DNA from: Epiperipatus broadwayi
Lineage: Eukaryota; Onychophora; Udeonychophora; Euonychophora; Peripatidae
DNA length: 64,000 nt
Reading direction: 5' to 3'
Assembly (NCBI GenBank): GCA_028023455.1
Contig: JAQFVV010006305.1
Location: forward strand, 1,603,001 to 1,667,000
Shown here: piece by piece, positions 24,648 through 35,911 of the stretch
Position numbering within the stretch: the stretch's first letter is position 1
Layout: each line of letters opens with the position of its first letter
Translations under genes and position numbers: made by a program
Notes under the pieces: model-generated
What the model was told of the DNA's origin: nothing
The model's database searches: none
What the model saw: only the letters and a program-made list of their open reading frames with translations

Positions 24648-26512
24648 TACAACGGTCAGGTGTATTGGTCACTTATTCTATCTGCCATACAGAGTGCCAC
24701 TAGGCTATTCGAACCTTGAATATTTATAATGTCGGCAGATACTTCTTGTTAAGATATCTAAATTTGGACTGTTAGCCCATGCCACTAGCTCAAGGAATAG
24801 CTGAGATTTAAAGTTTAAATTCTTAAAATATATTTTTAATATTAGAAAAAAAATAAAATAAGCCACTGCCAGTAATAACACACAAAAATATTTATTGTCA
24901 CACATATATAAATTTAAATTTGAGGAATAAATTAATCTTTAATTTGTTATTATTTTTTTTATACTTTAGTTAAAATCCACATAGATGGACATTTTATATT
25001 ATTTTGTTTTAGAATGTTGAGCATAGATAAGCTACATAGATTATGCAATTAAAACTTTTCAAAACATCTAACATCAGGCTAAAAATTTATAGCTAAACCA
25101 ACGCTTGCTTCCTGATATACAGATGCAACCAATGCAATATGAATATGTTAGCATAAAACCACACTGATAAGAATGTGTCTGCAGCATGATATTATTTAAA
25201 AGAAATGATCCTCATCCAGTACAGGAATGTATGTCTGTCTGATGAAAAAATCATATATATATAACATTAAAAGAAATGCTTCTTATGGAGGCAGAGTGGT
25301 CTGTTGCTGACTTATAGTCCCTATCCATAGAGCAAAAGGAAATAAATGTCACAGGAAATACTCTGTGTCCATCGCAACATGATGACTATACCTTTGGGTC
25401 TTGCATTCATTTGGGTACGTTGCTCTGTATGCTAACATGCTTCACATTACATTGATATAAACACCCATATATCCCTCTACCAGCATTGACTCAACCACAA
25501 AACAAATAGTCTGAAATTAAACCACCTTAAACTAACATAAATGTTACTGAATCTGTGCAGTCATCTACACCCAACTTTAAATTTAATAATTTCATTAACA
25601 GATAAAAATAAATAAAAATGGAAATGATTAGCAAACATATGCATAAAAATATTAATAATTGATTTAGAGTTCTTTTAAGTCAGATAAGAGTTTATACTTT
25701 AGGTTATTAATTGAAAGTTTGTTTAAAAAGTTCATATTGAATATCACAATTATACATTCCATGATTCCAGCAGATTTAGAAGTCCATCATAGTGATCATT
25801 TTTGTAGATTGTCCATCCTCTTCGGAAACGAAGCCACTACTTGCCAATACTTGGGTCAGGAACTGTCATTTGAAGGCCTCATCTGGTGCATGCAAAGGAA
25901 ACTTGTATTGCAAGGCCCCTACATTATGGAGTCCACAATACAGCTGTAAGATTAATAGTCAGATTCAAACAACAATCAATTATTTTTCTTTTTATAGCAT
26001 TAGGCCTTCTTTATCACAAATTTTATGGATCCAACAAACATGACATCATTTGTTCTTAAGGTCCAGATGTTTTTCTTTCTGGCCTGCCTGGCTTGGTGCT
26101 TGCATTGGTCAATTTTTAATTTTTTTATAGCTCTTATCTGACCTTTCAATTATTCAAGTGCCCCAAGGGTCAGTTTGCTTTACATTTAATTAATAAAACA
26201 ATCATTTCCATGTACTAAGATTAAACATGATTCTTAAAATAGAAATTAATTAACATTTATTTTCATTTTCTCTTTTATAACTTTTTACTAAAAGAACTAA
26301 TCTTTAAATTTGTACTTTTTTTTTTTTTTTTTTTACAAAAAAGTACTTTTAAATATTTTTTTTTTTAGTTTTCCATCTGTGCGATAATGTATATGTTAAA
26401 TAAGTATTTTTTAAATTTTCTTTTAGTTTTTAATAAATCAATTTTATTTAAGATTTATTTTCCCCATTATTTTAAATTTAAAATAATGTAGCGGCATATG
26501 TATACCGTTACA
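24648..26512 (+). repeat. 2-kb LTR-like repeat, copy 3
   Basis: Starts TACAACGGTCAGG and ends TGTAGCGG-N10-CCGTTACA at 26512. It is more diverged from copies 1 and 2 than they are from each other, but keeps the order of blocks: GCCACTAGGCTATTCGAACC, a TATA-like ATATTTATAATG, the GGCAGATAC block, GTTGAGCATAGATAAGC, GATCCTCATCCAGTACAGG, TGGAAATGATTAGC, CCCCAAGGGTCAGTTTGC. No coding signal is shared among copies. Confidence 0.7.
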
Positions 26513-28040
26513 ACATATATTTGTATATATTATAATAGAACCCCCCACAAACATAGTATAGTATGCTTGTCTAGAGAAAATGATTATCTGTTCAATAATA
26601 GAGGCCAGTAATGGCCATGTACATGATGAAGTGACTATAACAAAAATGCTATCCTACCTGATAATAGCCACAGATAACGATCAGATTGAAACTTAAAGAA
26701 AATGCCCATATACAGATTCAGCCATATTTCCTGATCACTATCCACACCACATTTATAAATTATCCCAATGTAAATATGAAAATAATATGATGAGAAAATT
26801 TAATGAGAAACTATGGCTTAATTATAATAAAAAATTACTTAATTTAACAATATAATATGAACAATATAACTTTTTTATTTACATATATACATAATCAACG
26901 CAATTAAATATAAAATATATAAGACAGAAAATATTTTAAAATTAATGTATTTATTCTATTATGTATCTGAATTCATATATATAAGGAGGAGAAAAAAAGT
27001 CAATATTTTAATTTAAATAAAAAATGAATAATTTATAAAATAAATTTTTTTGATGCTATTTAAATTATTATATATTTAATAAAAGTCATTTTAACTATCT
27101 TTACCAAATTTCTCTTATTTTTCTTTTTCTGTTGAGCTCAGTACTTTTAGATAGTAATCCAATTTCACTACATAATCTCTCACCATTATGAATGAATCTT
27201 CATAGTTTCATGTCTAAATTTATAAAATTAACTTGAATATTTTTCCAAAAATAAATTCCTTTTTGGTAGTTATGCTTTATAATTAAAAAAATGAGAATTG
27301 TTTAATATGTATAAATACTCCTCTTCCTTAGTGATTTCTTCTTGTAATCCATAGTTGACTTTTACATTTTTTTATTTAATTATCCAATTTTGTTATAGCT
27401 TCCACAAATAACATCCAGCATTAGTAGATATAATTAGGCATTATTCAGTATTATTTAGGGCATTATTACAGTTCCATAAAGAAAACTATATGTCCACAAA
27501 AATGAAGTAAGCACTCCAAGTAAAATATTACCCCATAATTGCAAATAAATGCCATTAGAATACAATTCATTTTCACAATGGTTACTTTATAAATAGTATG
27601 AAGAAAAACTTACCGTCACAAATTTTTATAGCAGACAATAATCCGTGTTTTTTTTGGCTGCAATAACTTCTATAGCAACCATTGTATTGTTTCAATTAAC
27701 CTGCATTTGTTCTATTAGTTTTTTTTTTATTGACACAATATTTTTGAAATAACTAATTTTATTTTTGAATAATTATCTTAAAAATAATTAAAGAAATATC
27801 CTTTTTATTTCTTACAAATTATTATTTTTTTTAACTTGTCAACACATTATGATTTGCTTTAAAAATAAATAAACTTTTTACAAAGTTTTAAAACACATAA
27901 TAACCTTTTTATATTTATTTTTTAAAAGTCATACATGTGATCTATGATAGAGAGGCTATGATATATAAATATATGTATGTTTTGGATTCCTCCATGTATA
28001 CATTTGATCAATTAATATCAGTTTTATACCAATATTTCAG
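26513..28040. other. AT-rich stretch without recognisable gene
   Basis: No coding family, RNA gene or long repeat recognised. The 3' end carries a splice-acceptor-like tract, CAATATTTCAG ending at 28040. Confidence 0.5.
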
Positions 28041-28104
28041 GTGGATAATACCTACTATCGATTTGATACCAGAGACCAACCATTCAAGGATCCAAAGTCA
28101 GAAG
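28041..28104 (+). other. Possible host exon fragment next to LTR
   Basis: After CAATATTTCAG the bases are clearly less AT-rich than the surroundings. They read through in one frame as VDNTYYRFDTRDQPFKDPKS before the 5' LTR begins. A second frame is also open. I do not recognise the product. An exon cut by the LTR insertion is possible, but no matching piece was found beyond the 3' LTR. It may equally be a remnant of another repeat. Confidence 0.2.
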
Positions 28105-29867
28105 TATATTGTGATGATCGCACATACTGCGGTCACACATATAAATATTAAACATTCAAAGAATATTAAATATTATGTTTGGAAGAAAAAAAAGAAAAAA
28201 GAAAAAGTGAGCTTGGAAAAATTTACAGAACAAAGAAATGTTTCAACTAATTAAAAAAAAGAGAGGGAATTAGAATCAAAAGATTCTTATCTTTTACCCT
28301 CCAAAGTTCGGGTTTTGGTGAAATTAAAATATAAAATTAGAGATATTGGAAATGTATGTTAAAAAATAAAGCAATAAAGAAATATAAATAAAATGCAAGT
28401 TAAAATCCGATTTTGAAAGAAAGTAAAGTTTAAAAAAAAAAAACCCCTTAAATAGCGCGCAAAACAGAGAAAGTTAGACATGATCAAAAGATAAGGATCT
28501 GGGTTTTAAAGTACACGTTTGACGATAAACGAAATGCGTATATGGAGTGTATTTGAAGCAGGATATAGACAGAGATAATAAATGCTTGTCCAAATTTAAA
28601 AAAAAAAACAGAAGAAAAACATGTATTTAAATCTGTTTAATTAAAATCAAGAATATTGAAATAAATAAAGGTACATAGTGCTACGAGAGTGGGTAAAACC
28701 AATTTACATATGGCCGAAGGCATAGTAAGAAAGAAGGTGTGAATAAAAGTGAAACAAAGGATTGGAAGGACAAAGGCTGGTGGAATTTTTTAATTAAAAA
28801 AAAAAGTTTTTCAGGAGAGATTAGAGCTAGAGACTTCGTGTTGAGAGGGTGGTAAAACACAGCTCTGATAATCAACCGATATAGTTAACAAATATGACTT
28901 TTAACATCGGTGCCTCATCTAGAATGGCTGGCTAAGGCCATCGTGATCACTAGTTCGATCCGGACTTGCTGTACTAATGGTTCTTGTCAAGATGTAATAA
29001 CTGCCATCGTAGCGCCTGCCGGTGGATTCATTTAGTTGCCTTGTCCTCGATTCCTTATTCTTGATGCCTCGTCCTTGATGCCTTAACACTGAGAAGCTAT
29101 ACACAACCAAATCTAACCTACGAGCGACCGTCCCTCCCAAAGAAGTGGAGAAATCCACATGGCGGTCGGCAGGACGTCGGACAAATTCAGAGACTAAAAC
29201 CTAGGTAAAGATACATACTATTTTTTACATATTTCAATGTGCACATCGTTTACTTGGACAATGGCCACATGCTTTTTGTGAATAATAAAAACATTCTTGA
29301 ATTTTTTTTGATAAATATCCAGAATGATGATTTATAAATGTACCATCATTTATAAGAGTTTTTTTTATGTGTTCTTTTTCTTGTTGCACTATAGATCATA
29401 ATCTGTTTTATTTAATGTTAATGTGTTTTATAGATCTTTTTTTATGATTGATTTATTCTATTAAATATATTTTTTCTATTTGAATCTGTCTTGTCTCGTT
29501 CTTCACCATGTCCAAAAAGGGATAGTCTAGTCTTAGGGTGGGAAAACTATTATTCATTTTTTTTTGATTATTGAATTAACACGTGGAAATTGGTGGTGCA
29601 GTGTTTGATTCCGTTAAATTTATAAATCATCCAAGCGCTGTAACTCTGTCAGATCTTACAGCAGTCGAGAGAAAGTTGATTAGGAAATATAACCTGGGGC
29701 TATATCCGTATAGCATATAGGTTCGGTCAAATACAGAGATAGACTCGTCTATTTCCATATTTCTCTCTGCTTGCTGTAACGGAAAGTGATGATTTTGAAT
29801 TATAGAATTCCCCATTATGTACACATAAAAGGGAAGTTTAGCCTTCGATCGTCGTGTGCCCGTTACA
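28105..29867 (+). repeat. 5' LTR of gag-only LTR retrotransposon
   Basis: About 1.76 kb, matching 33440-35167 at roughly 95% by eye. It starts TATATTGTGATGATCGCACA, where the 3' LTR has TGTAATGTG, so the TG start is mutated here. It ends CCCGTTACA at 29867. It keeps 15 bases between two CACAT repeats that the 3' LTR has lost. LTRs supply promoter and polyadenylation signals. Many differences from the 3' LTR fall at CpG sites. Confidence 0.9.
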
Positions 29868-31123
29868 TATTTTTGGGGGCCAGTTCCGGGATCTGAAATT
29901 TCTGCACAATTAATAATCACGTGTTAAATAATTTCATAAAATCAGGTAAATAGTTTTTAAAAAAAGAAATAAATAAATATATATATATATATGTGTTTCA
30001 ATATATAAAATTAGCGTTGTAAGTTAAAATGGCGAGAAGTGAAGACGAAGGGATAAATGTTTGCTTTATAGTACTTCATATATGTATTTCATCATCAGGT
30101 GTGTAGAAAGAATAGAAAGAGGGGGGAATTATTTTTTGTTATTATTATGAAAGTTTGAAATGCGCAGTGAGGGATATCATCAGAGACAGAATATTGAGAC
30201 AAGTTGTAATGAACAAAGAACTGATTATATCAAATGATTGCTGTAATGTAATATAAATCGTTTCAAAAAAAAAAAAAAGAAAGAGAATAACACAAAGTTT
30301 TATGAAAGTTTATGCTAAATAATAGAGAAAAAAAAAATAGTCGCATAGCCCAGTCAAGTTAAAGAATAGATTATCTGGATGTAATTAATTAATGAAAACA
30401 TAAAATAGTTAAGTTAGAATGTTGTAGTTATAAAGATTAAATGATTAAAATAGTTGAAACTAAGTTAGATGAAGAAAGATATATGTGTGAATTAATAATC
30501 ATGTGCCCTGGTTAAGCGGAAAATAAAATATTTAATGATAAAAGGAATTCGCGTGTATAAGTTAAATTGAAGAAACTATAAGTATTGTCGTGTCTTTTAG
30601 TTAAGTGAAAATATATATATATATATGTGATTCTAGAATAGTCGCAGGTGTAAGAGAAAAAAAAAATGTGTGTATGATCTTGCTTAAAACAGCTGTAACC
30701 TTAAGTGGCCGAATTTTATAAATGTAGGAGTAGAAAAAATATATATATCAGAAGGGTAATGTGGGAGATACAGTCAAACAAAACGGATTTATAATGTATA
30801 TCGTTAACAGAGGAACGAATATAGTATTTAAGTAAGTAAATTTAAAAGAATATATAAGTGCATCATTTAATTGAGGTATAGGGATCAGAGGTAGATGAGT
30901 CGGGTGAATCTAAGGCAGGCGAACAAGAGGATGAACCAAAGTGCGGATGTTTGGGTTGGCTAGCGATCTGAATGCTAATCGATAAATAATACAGATACTA
31001 AAGTTAATCAAAGTGAAAACATAAAGTCAGTCAAAAGAAGTTGGGTATAAGTCAAATCAGAAGAGGTCAATAGTAGTAATAATCATTCCAGATATAAGGA
31101 AGGGTTAAATAAAAATCATATTT
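29868..31123 (+). other. Leader of LTR retrotransposon with candidate primer-binding site
   Basis: Directly after the LTR comes TATTTTTGGGGGCCAGTTCC then GGGATC. TGGGGGC...CCGGGAT (from 29874) resembles a tRNA-Pro-type primer-binding site with changed middle bases. The remaining 1.2 kb is purine-rich, without a long open frame, and leads into gag. Confidence 0.5.
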
Positions 31124-32407
31124 ATGCGTACAAGGGCTCAGGCCAAAATGGAATGTCAAGAAGAGGAAGTAAAAGAAGGAAATGAAGAGGAGATGAAAGT
31201 AAAGGATACAATAGCCTATGGTAATATCATGGATATGTTAAAGCAAATGAGGATGGAGCAAGAACAATCCATGAAAGAATTCATGGATAAACAAGAGAGA
31301 AGGATAGAAGAATGGATGGTAAAGGTAGAAACAGACAACCGGAAAAGAATGGCTGAAGTCAGGGAAGAAATGAGAAATGAGGTCATCCAGCAATCAAAGG
31401 CTAAGGACACATGGGATGGATTTCACCAAGAGATTGAGAGAGATGAACAAAGGAGTATGGGGCCATGTGCATATGAGGAATCAGAAGTAGTTGAGGACAG
31501 AGGTAGAGAGTCAGCAAGATGGGATTGGAAGGACATAGGGTGACCAGAAAGGGAGATAAGACAGTTAGATGAAGAAGTGGAAGTAGTCAGAGTGGAGGAT
31601 CATAGAATGATGATGATGAGCGTACAGGAGAATTTAAGTCAGGTGGTGAAGGTAGTAGCAGGGTTAAATACAAAGGTTGAAGAGAGTGTAAGGAGGGTAG
31701 CCAATAGCAGCACCAATACCAACGTAGAGGGCATAGGACCAAAAACCAGTGGAGAATGTAGAATGGTGGGATCTGGAAATTGCATGGATTATCCTGTGGG
31801 CTTCCACCAATTTCTGAAGATCCAAGTCTTCACTGGAAACCCTGGAGAAAGCCCGATGGAGCATTTGAACAGCCTGGAACGGTACTTCAAATTTGGTAGA
31901 ATGAGTGAGGAGGCCACGATAGCAGTCGCCTGCAGCCATTTGCAGAGTGAATCTCAAGTCTGGTGGAACTCACTGTTCCAGAAACCCATCACATTTGCAG
32001 GATATAAAGCATTGAAGACCAGTTATTGGAGTGAGGAACTCCAAGAAGATGTGTTGCATCGGATAGAACAGGATAAATGGAGACTGGAGGAATCATTTAT
32101 AACATTCTTCCATCATCAAGTGGCTAAGTTACAAATGATGACTGCAAATCCATTATCTGAGACACAGATACTCCGGATAATTAGGCCCGGGTTTCAAAAG
32201 GATATAGAACGAACTCTGATCAGTACAGAGAGGAAGACGGTGGATTGGGTGGCCATATTGCTGAGTGCATTGGACACCACCAGGGACAACCAAAAGGAAG
32301 ATGGATGGCAATCTGGACCACCTCTAAAAGAATCACTGATAGTAAAGAATGGATGGGATCCTGGGGAAGGACGATGGCAAGAAAACCGAAGATACTCTAT
32401 GGGATAG
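31124..32407 (+). pseudogene. gag: gag of Ty3/gypsy-like LTR retrotransposon, one in-frame stop
   Basis: Capsid-type structural protein that would assemble particles around element RNA. A single frame of 427 codons runs from the ATG at 31124 and is broken only by TGA at 31541-31543 (codon 140). Residues about 45-95 are charged and coiled-coil-like (MKEFMDKQERRIEEW). The gag core follows: VFTGNPGESPMEHLNSLE (about residues 236-253), SQVWWNSLF at residue 277, and YKALKTSYWSEELQEDVLHR. The order and spacing fit retrotransposon gag proteins. After TAG at 32405 the frame shifts into an RG-rich tail. The ATG is the first in frame after the leader. The element lacks pol, so mobility would depend on another copy. 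Confidence 0.8.
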
Positions 32408-32558
32408 AACCCGAGGAGGCAGGAAACGGGACGACAGAGAGGGGAGACAGCATCCATATGACAGGACAGAGGGCCATGAGCCTAGGGAGCAAAACCTGCA
32501 TTCCAGAGGAGGCAGAGGTGATGTCAATAGAGGAAGACAACCACCAGATAAGACTTAA
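32408..32558 (+). pseudogene. Arginine/glycine-rich gag tail in shifted frame
   Basis: Open in the frame of 32349-32558 and reads TRGGRKRDDREGRQ, then LHSRGGRGDVNRGRQPPDKT before TAA. An RG-rich basic tail can bind nucleic acid and sits where many gag proteins have CCHC knuckles; no such knuckle is visible. The join to the upstream gag frame needs a shift of one frame near 32400, by mutation or by programmed frameshifting; the sequence alone does not decide. Confidence 0.5.
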
Positions 32559-33424
32559 GGGCAGTCACAGATAAAGGAGGGATTTACTGATAACAAGATT
32601 GGAAATGGAAATGGACTACGAGTCATGGAGACTGGACTTTAATATTGATCCGGATAGCAAAAAGAAATGATGAGCTGATAAGTGGAAAAAGGGATGCAGG
32701 ACATTATGATAAAATAAGAAAGCATATGATAAATAATAGTGTGAGTTCATAGATAGAGGCTGAAGGCATGTAGGTTTAGATATTGGTAGATAGGTCTGAA
32801 CAGTATTGGGTGATGCCTTCTTCGTTATTCATTTATGTATGTTCTGTGGTGCACCAAATCTTATCATACAGAGAACACAGGGACAGAGATACCATTCTCA
32901 TAATGACTCACTGGATTAAGATTTCCAGTTAGATATTGGACAGATATCATGAGTCAATGGTTCAGAGACCAGTCTATGGGGGAAAAGAACCCCTTGTATA
33001 AATTAAGAGCTATAAGAAAATATACTGAGCTTATGGATGAGTTGGACGAAAAGATGCCAGCCTCCCAACCCACCTCGGTAATAGTGACCAGAGTTGGCAC
33101 TTAGGGGTTTATCATTTGCAGGATGTGATGTATGAACAGGTTTAATCGGGTCACAGAGATATCCTGTGGATCCGAACCTGTATATACGAGTATGAGGCAG
33201 GAATAAAATGCATGTAATGCTATGACAAGATTAAATTGGTTCGGCAATGCTGGTTGGGTCATCAAGAAAGAGATATAATTTACCTGGTCGCCTCTCTAGA
33301 GATTAACCTCATCACTAAATCATGTTAGGAATGTGTGAATCTAAAAGGTTTGAACAGTAGTTGGGAGCATCTAGCGTTCGATGAAAAAAAAAATTAAAAA
33401 TTTTTTTTTTTACAAAAAAATTTT
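32559..33424 (+). pseudogene. Collapsed pol remnant, possible integrase zinc-binding piece
   Basis: Only about 0.87 kb lies between gag and the 3' LTR, where a full pol (protease, RT, RNase H, integrase) needs about 3 kb. No RT motif is present. At about 33149-33240 a frame reads GHRDILWIRTCIYEYEAG, followed by K-C-M-stop-C-Y-D-K. This resembles the H2C2 zinc-binding region of gypsy integrases (W...YEY..G..C..C). Stops are frequent. Internal deletion of most of pol is inferred. Confidence 0.45.
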
Positions 33425-33439
33425 AAAAGGAGGGAACAG
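33425..33439 (+). other. Polypurine tract of LTR retrotransposon
   Basis: AAAAGGAGGGAACAG lies directly before the 3' LTR start TGTAATG at 33440, the position and composition of a plus-strand priming tract. Confidence 0.75.
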
Positions 33440-35167
33440 TGTAATGTGATGATCGCACATATAAATATTAAACATTCAAAGAATATTAAATATTATGTTT
33501 GGAAGAAAAAAAGAAAAAAGAAAAAGCAAACTTGGAAAAATTTACAGAACAAAGAAATGCTTCAACTAATTAAAAAAAGAGAGGGAATTAGAATCAAAAG
33601 ATTTTTATCTTTTACCCTTCAAAGTTCGGGTTTTGGTGAAATTAAAATATACAATTAGAGATATTGGAAATGTATGTTAAAAAATAAAGCGATAAAGAAA
33701 TATAAATAAAATGCAAGTTAAAATCCGATTTTGAAAGAAAGTAAAGTTTAAAAAAAAAAAAACCTTAAATAGCACGCAAAACAGAGAAAGTTAGACATGA
33801 TCAAAAGATAAGGATCTGGGTTTTAAAGTACACATTTGACAATAAATGAAATGCGTGTATGGAGTGTATTTGAAGCAGGATATAGACAGAAATAATAAAT
33901 GCTTGTCCAAATTTAAAAAAAAAAAAGAAGAAAAACATGTATTAAAATCTGTTTAATTAAAATAAAGAATATTGAAATAAATAAAGGTACATAGTGCTAT
34001 GAGAGTGGGTAAAATCAATTTACATATGGCCGAAGGCATAGTAAGAAAGAAGGTGGGAATAAAAGTGAAACAAAGGATCGGAAGGACAAAGGCTGGTGGA
34101 AGTTCTTAATTAAAAAAAAAAAGTTTTTCAGGAAAGATTAGAGCTAGAGACTTCGTGTTGAGAGGGTGGTAAAACACAGTTCCGATAATCAACCGATATA
34201 GTTAACAAATATGACTTTTAACATCGGTGCCTCATCTAGAATGGCTGGCTAGGGCCATCATGATCGCTGCTCGATCTGGACTTGTCAAGATGTAATAACT
34301 GCCGTCGTAGCGCCTGCTGGTGGATTCATTTAGTTGCCTTGTCCTCGATGCCTTGTCCTTGATGCCTCGTCCTTGATGCCTTAACACTGAGAAGCTATAC
34401 ACAACCAAATCTAACCTGCGAGTGACCGTCTGCTAAAGAAGTGGAGAAATCCACGTGGCAGTCGGCAGGACGTCGCATAAATTCAGAGACTAAAACCTAG
34501 GTAAAGATACATACTATTTTTTATATATTTCAATGTGCACATCGTTTACTTAGACAATGGCCACATGCTTTTTGTGAATGATAAAGACATTCTTGAATTT
34601 TTTTTTGATAAATACCCAGAATGACGATTTATAAATGTACCATCATTTATAAGAGTTTTTTTTATGTGTTCTTTTTCTTGTAGCACTATAGATCATAATC
34701 TGTTTTATTTAATGTTAATGTGTTTTATAGATCTTTTTTTATGATTGATTTATTCTATTAAATATATTTTTTTTATTTAAATCTGTCTTGTCTCGTTCTT
34801 CGCCACGTCCAAAAAGGGATAGTCTAGTCTTAGGGTGGGAAAACTATTATTCATTTTTTTTTGATTATTGAATTAACACGTGGAAATTGGTGGTGCAGTG
34901 TTTGATTCCGTTAAATTTATAAATCATCCAAGTGCTGTAACTCTGTCAGATCTTACAGCAATCGGGGGAGAAAGTTGATTGGGAAATATAACCTGGGGCT
35001 ATATCCGTATAGCATACAGGTTCGGTCAAATACGGAGATAGACTCGTCTATTTCCGTATTTCTCTCTGCTTGCGGTAACGGAAAGTGGACGATTTTAAAT
35101 TATAGAATTCCCCATTATGTACACATAAAAGGGAAGTTTAGCCTTCGATCCTCATGTGCCCATTACA
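33440..35167 (+). repeat. 3' LTR of gag-only LTR retrotransposon
   Basis: Starts TGTAATGTGATGATCGCACA and ends CCCATTACA, with inverted termini TGTAATG/CATTACA. Compared with the 5' LTR it lacks 15 bases between CACAT repeats and has several CpG-to-TpG/CpA changes. Similarity to the 5' LTR continues about eleven bases beyond CATTACA (TATTTTTGGGG), so the exact border is uncertain. No clear target-site duplication with the 5' side was found. Confidence 0.9.
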
Positions 35168-35911
35168 TATTTTTGGGGAACTGGCCACCCAACTTGGGCC
35201 GATCTATTAATAAAAACCACATATACCCTGAGTAAATTTCTTTTTTCAAAATGAAATATTTTTATCTGTTACATAAAGTCGTATACTTTAAATCTTATAA
35301 AAGCACTGCCAGAAGAAATTGTGCATATATATTAAACACGAGAAAGTATAAATAATTTTAAAACTAATTTTTGTTAAAAAAAAAAAAAAGTCAAAAGGTT
35401 GCAATAAATATGTTTTTTTGTTTGTTGATATATATTATGCTTTAACGTGTATAGGCGCGCACAGCCACGTAAGTTTATGATCAAAATGTGGTACCTTATG
35501 ATGAGTACCATTGGGAATTTACTTCAGTGTAATCCTATTTAAGCATTTTAATCAGTCATAAATAAGTTGGTGATATTTATAATTGTGCTGCAAATATACA
35601 CGTATAAATCCATTATCTTTCAAAACGTATTTAGTTCAATGCAACCTTCTTAAATAAATAATTTAAATAACTTGCTTGTCATGCCGTGTGTAAAAATAAA
35701 ATGTATAAAAAAAAATAATAGAACTCTTGTGGGGAGGAGGTGTAGACATGGATGGTCCTTAGGAAAATGATAGTCAACATTTTTTTTTTGTATATAGTCT
35801 TTATACTAACCGAATGATTTGTAAATTTTGTTAATCGTGTACCATAATTACTAACCCTAAGTGAAATATTTTTTTTTTTTGTTCATTTTTTTTTAAGCCA
35901 GTTTACTAATA
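35168..35911. other. Flank between LTR element and inverted 2-kb repeat
   Basis: Begins TATTTTTGGGGAACTGGCCA, a leader-like sequence. A segment near 35490 (TACCTTATGATGAGTACCAT) resembles 37425-37445 and 37482-37505 inside copy 4. Poly-T runs fill the rest. No gene is seen. Confidence 0.45.

Noticed and set aside
29627-29920. Minus-strand 97-codon frame across the 5' LTR end, and the plus-strand frame 34975-35235 in the 3' LTR
   Set aside because: Both lie in LTR sequence; the two LTRs do not keep the same frame open, and neither product has a motif.
31664-31957. Minus-strand open frame opposite gag
   Set aside because: It is the shadow of the purine-rich gag frame; the plus-strand frame carries the gag motifs.
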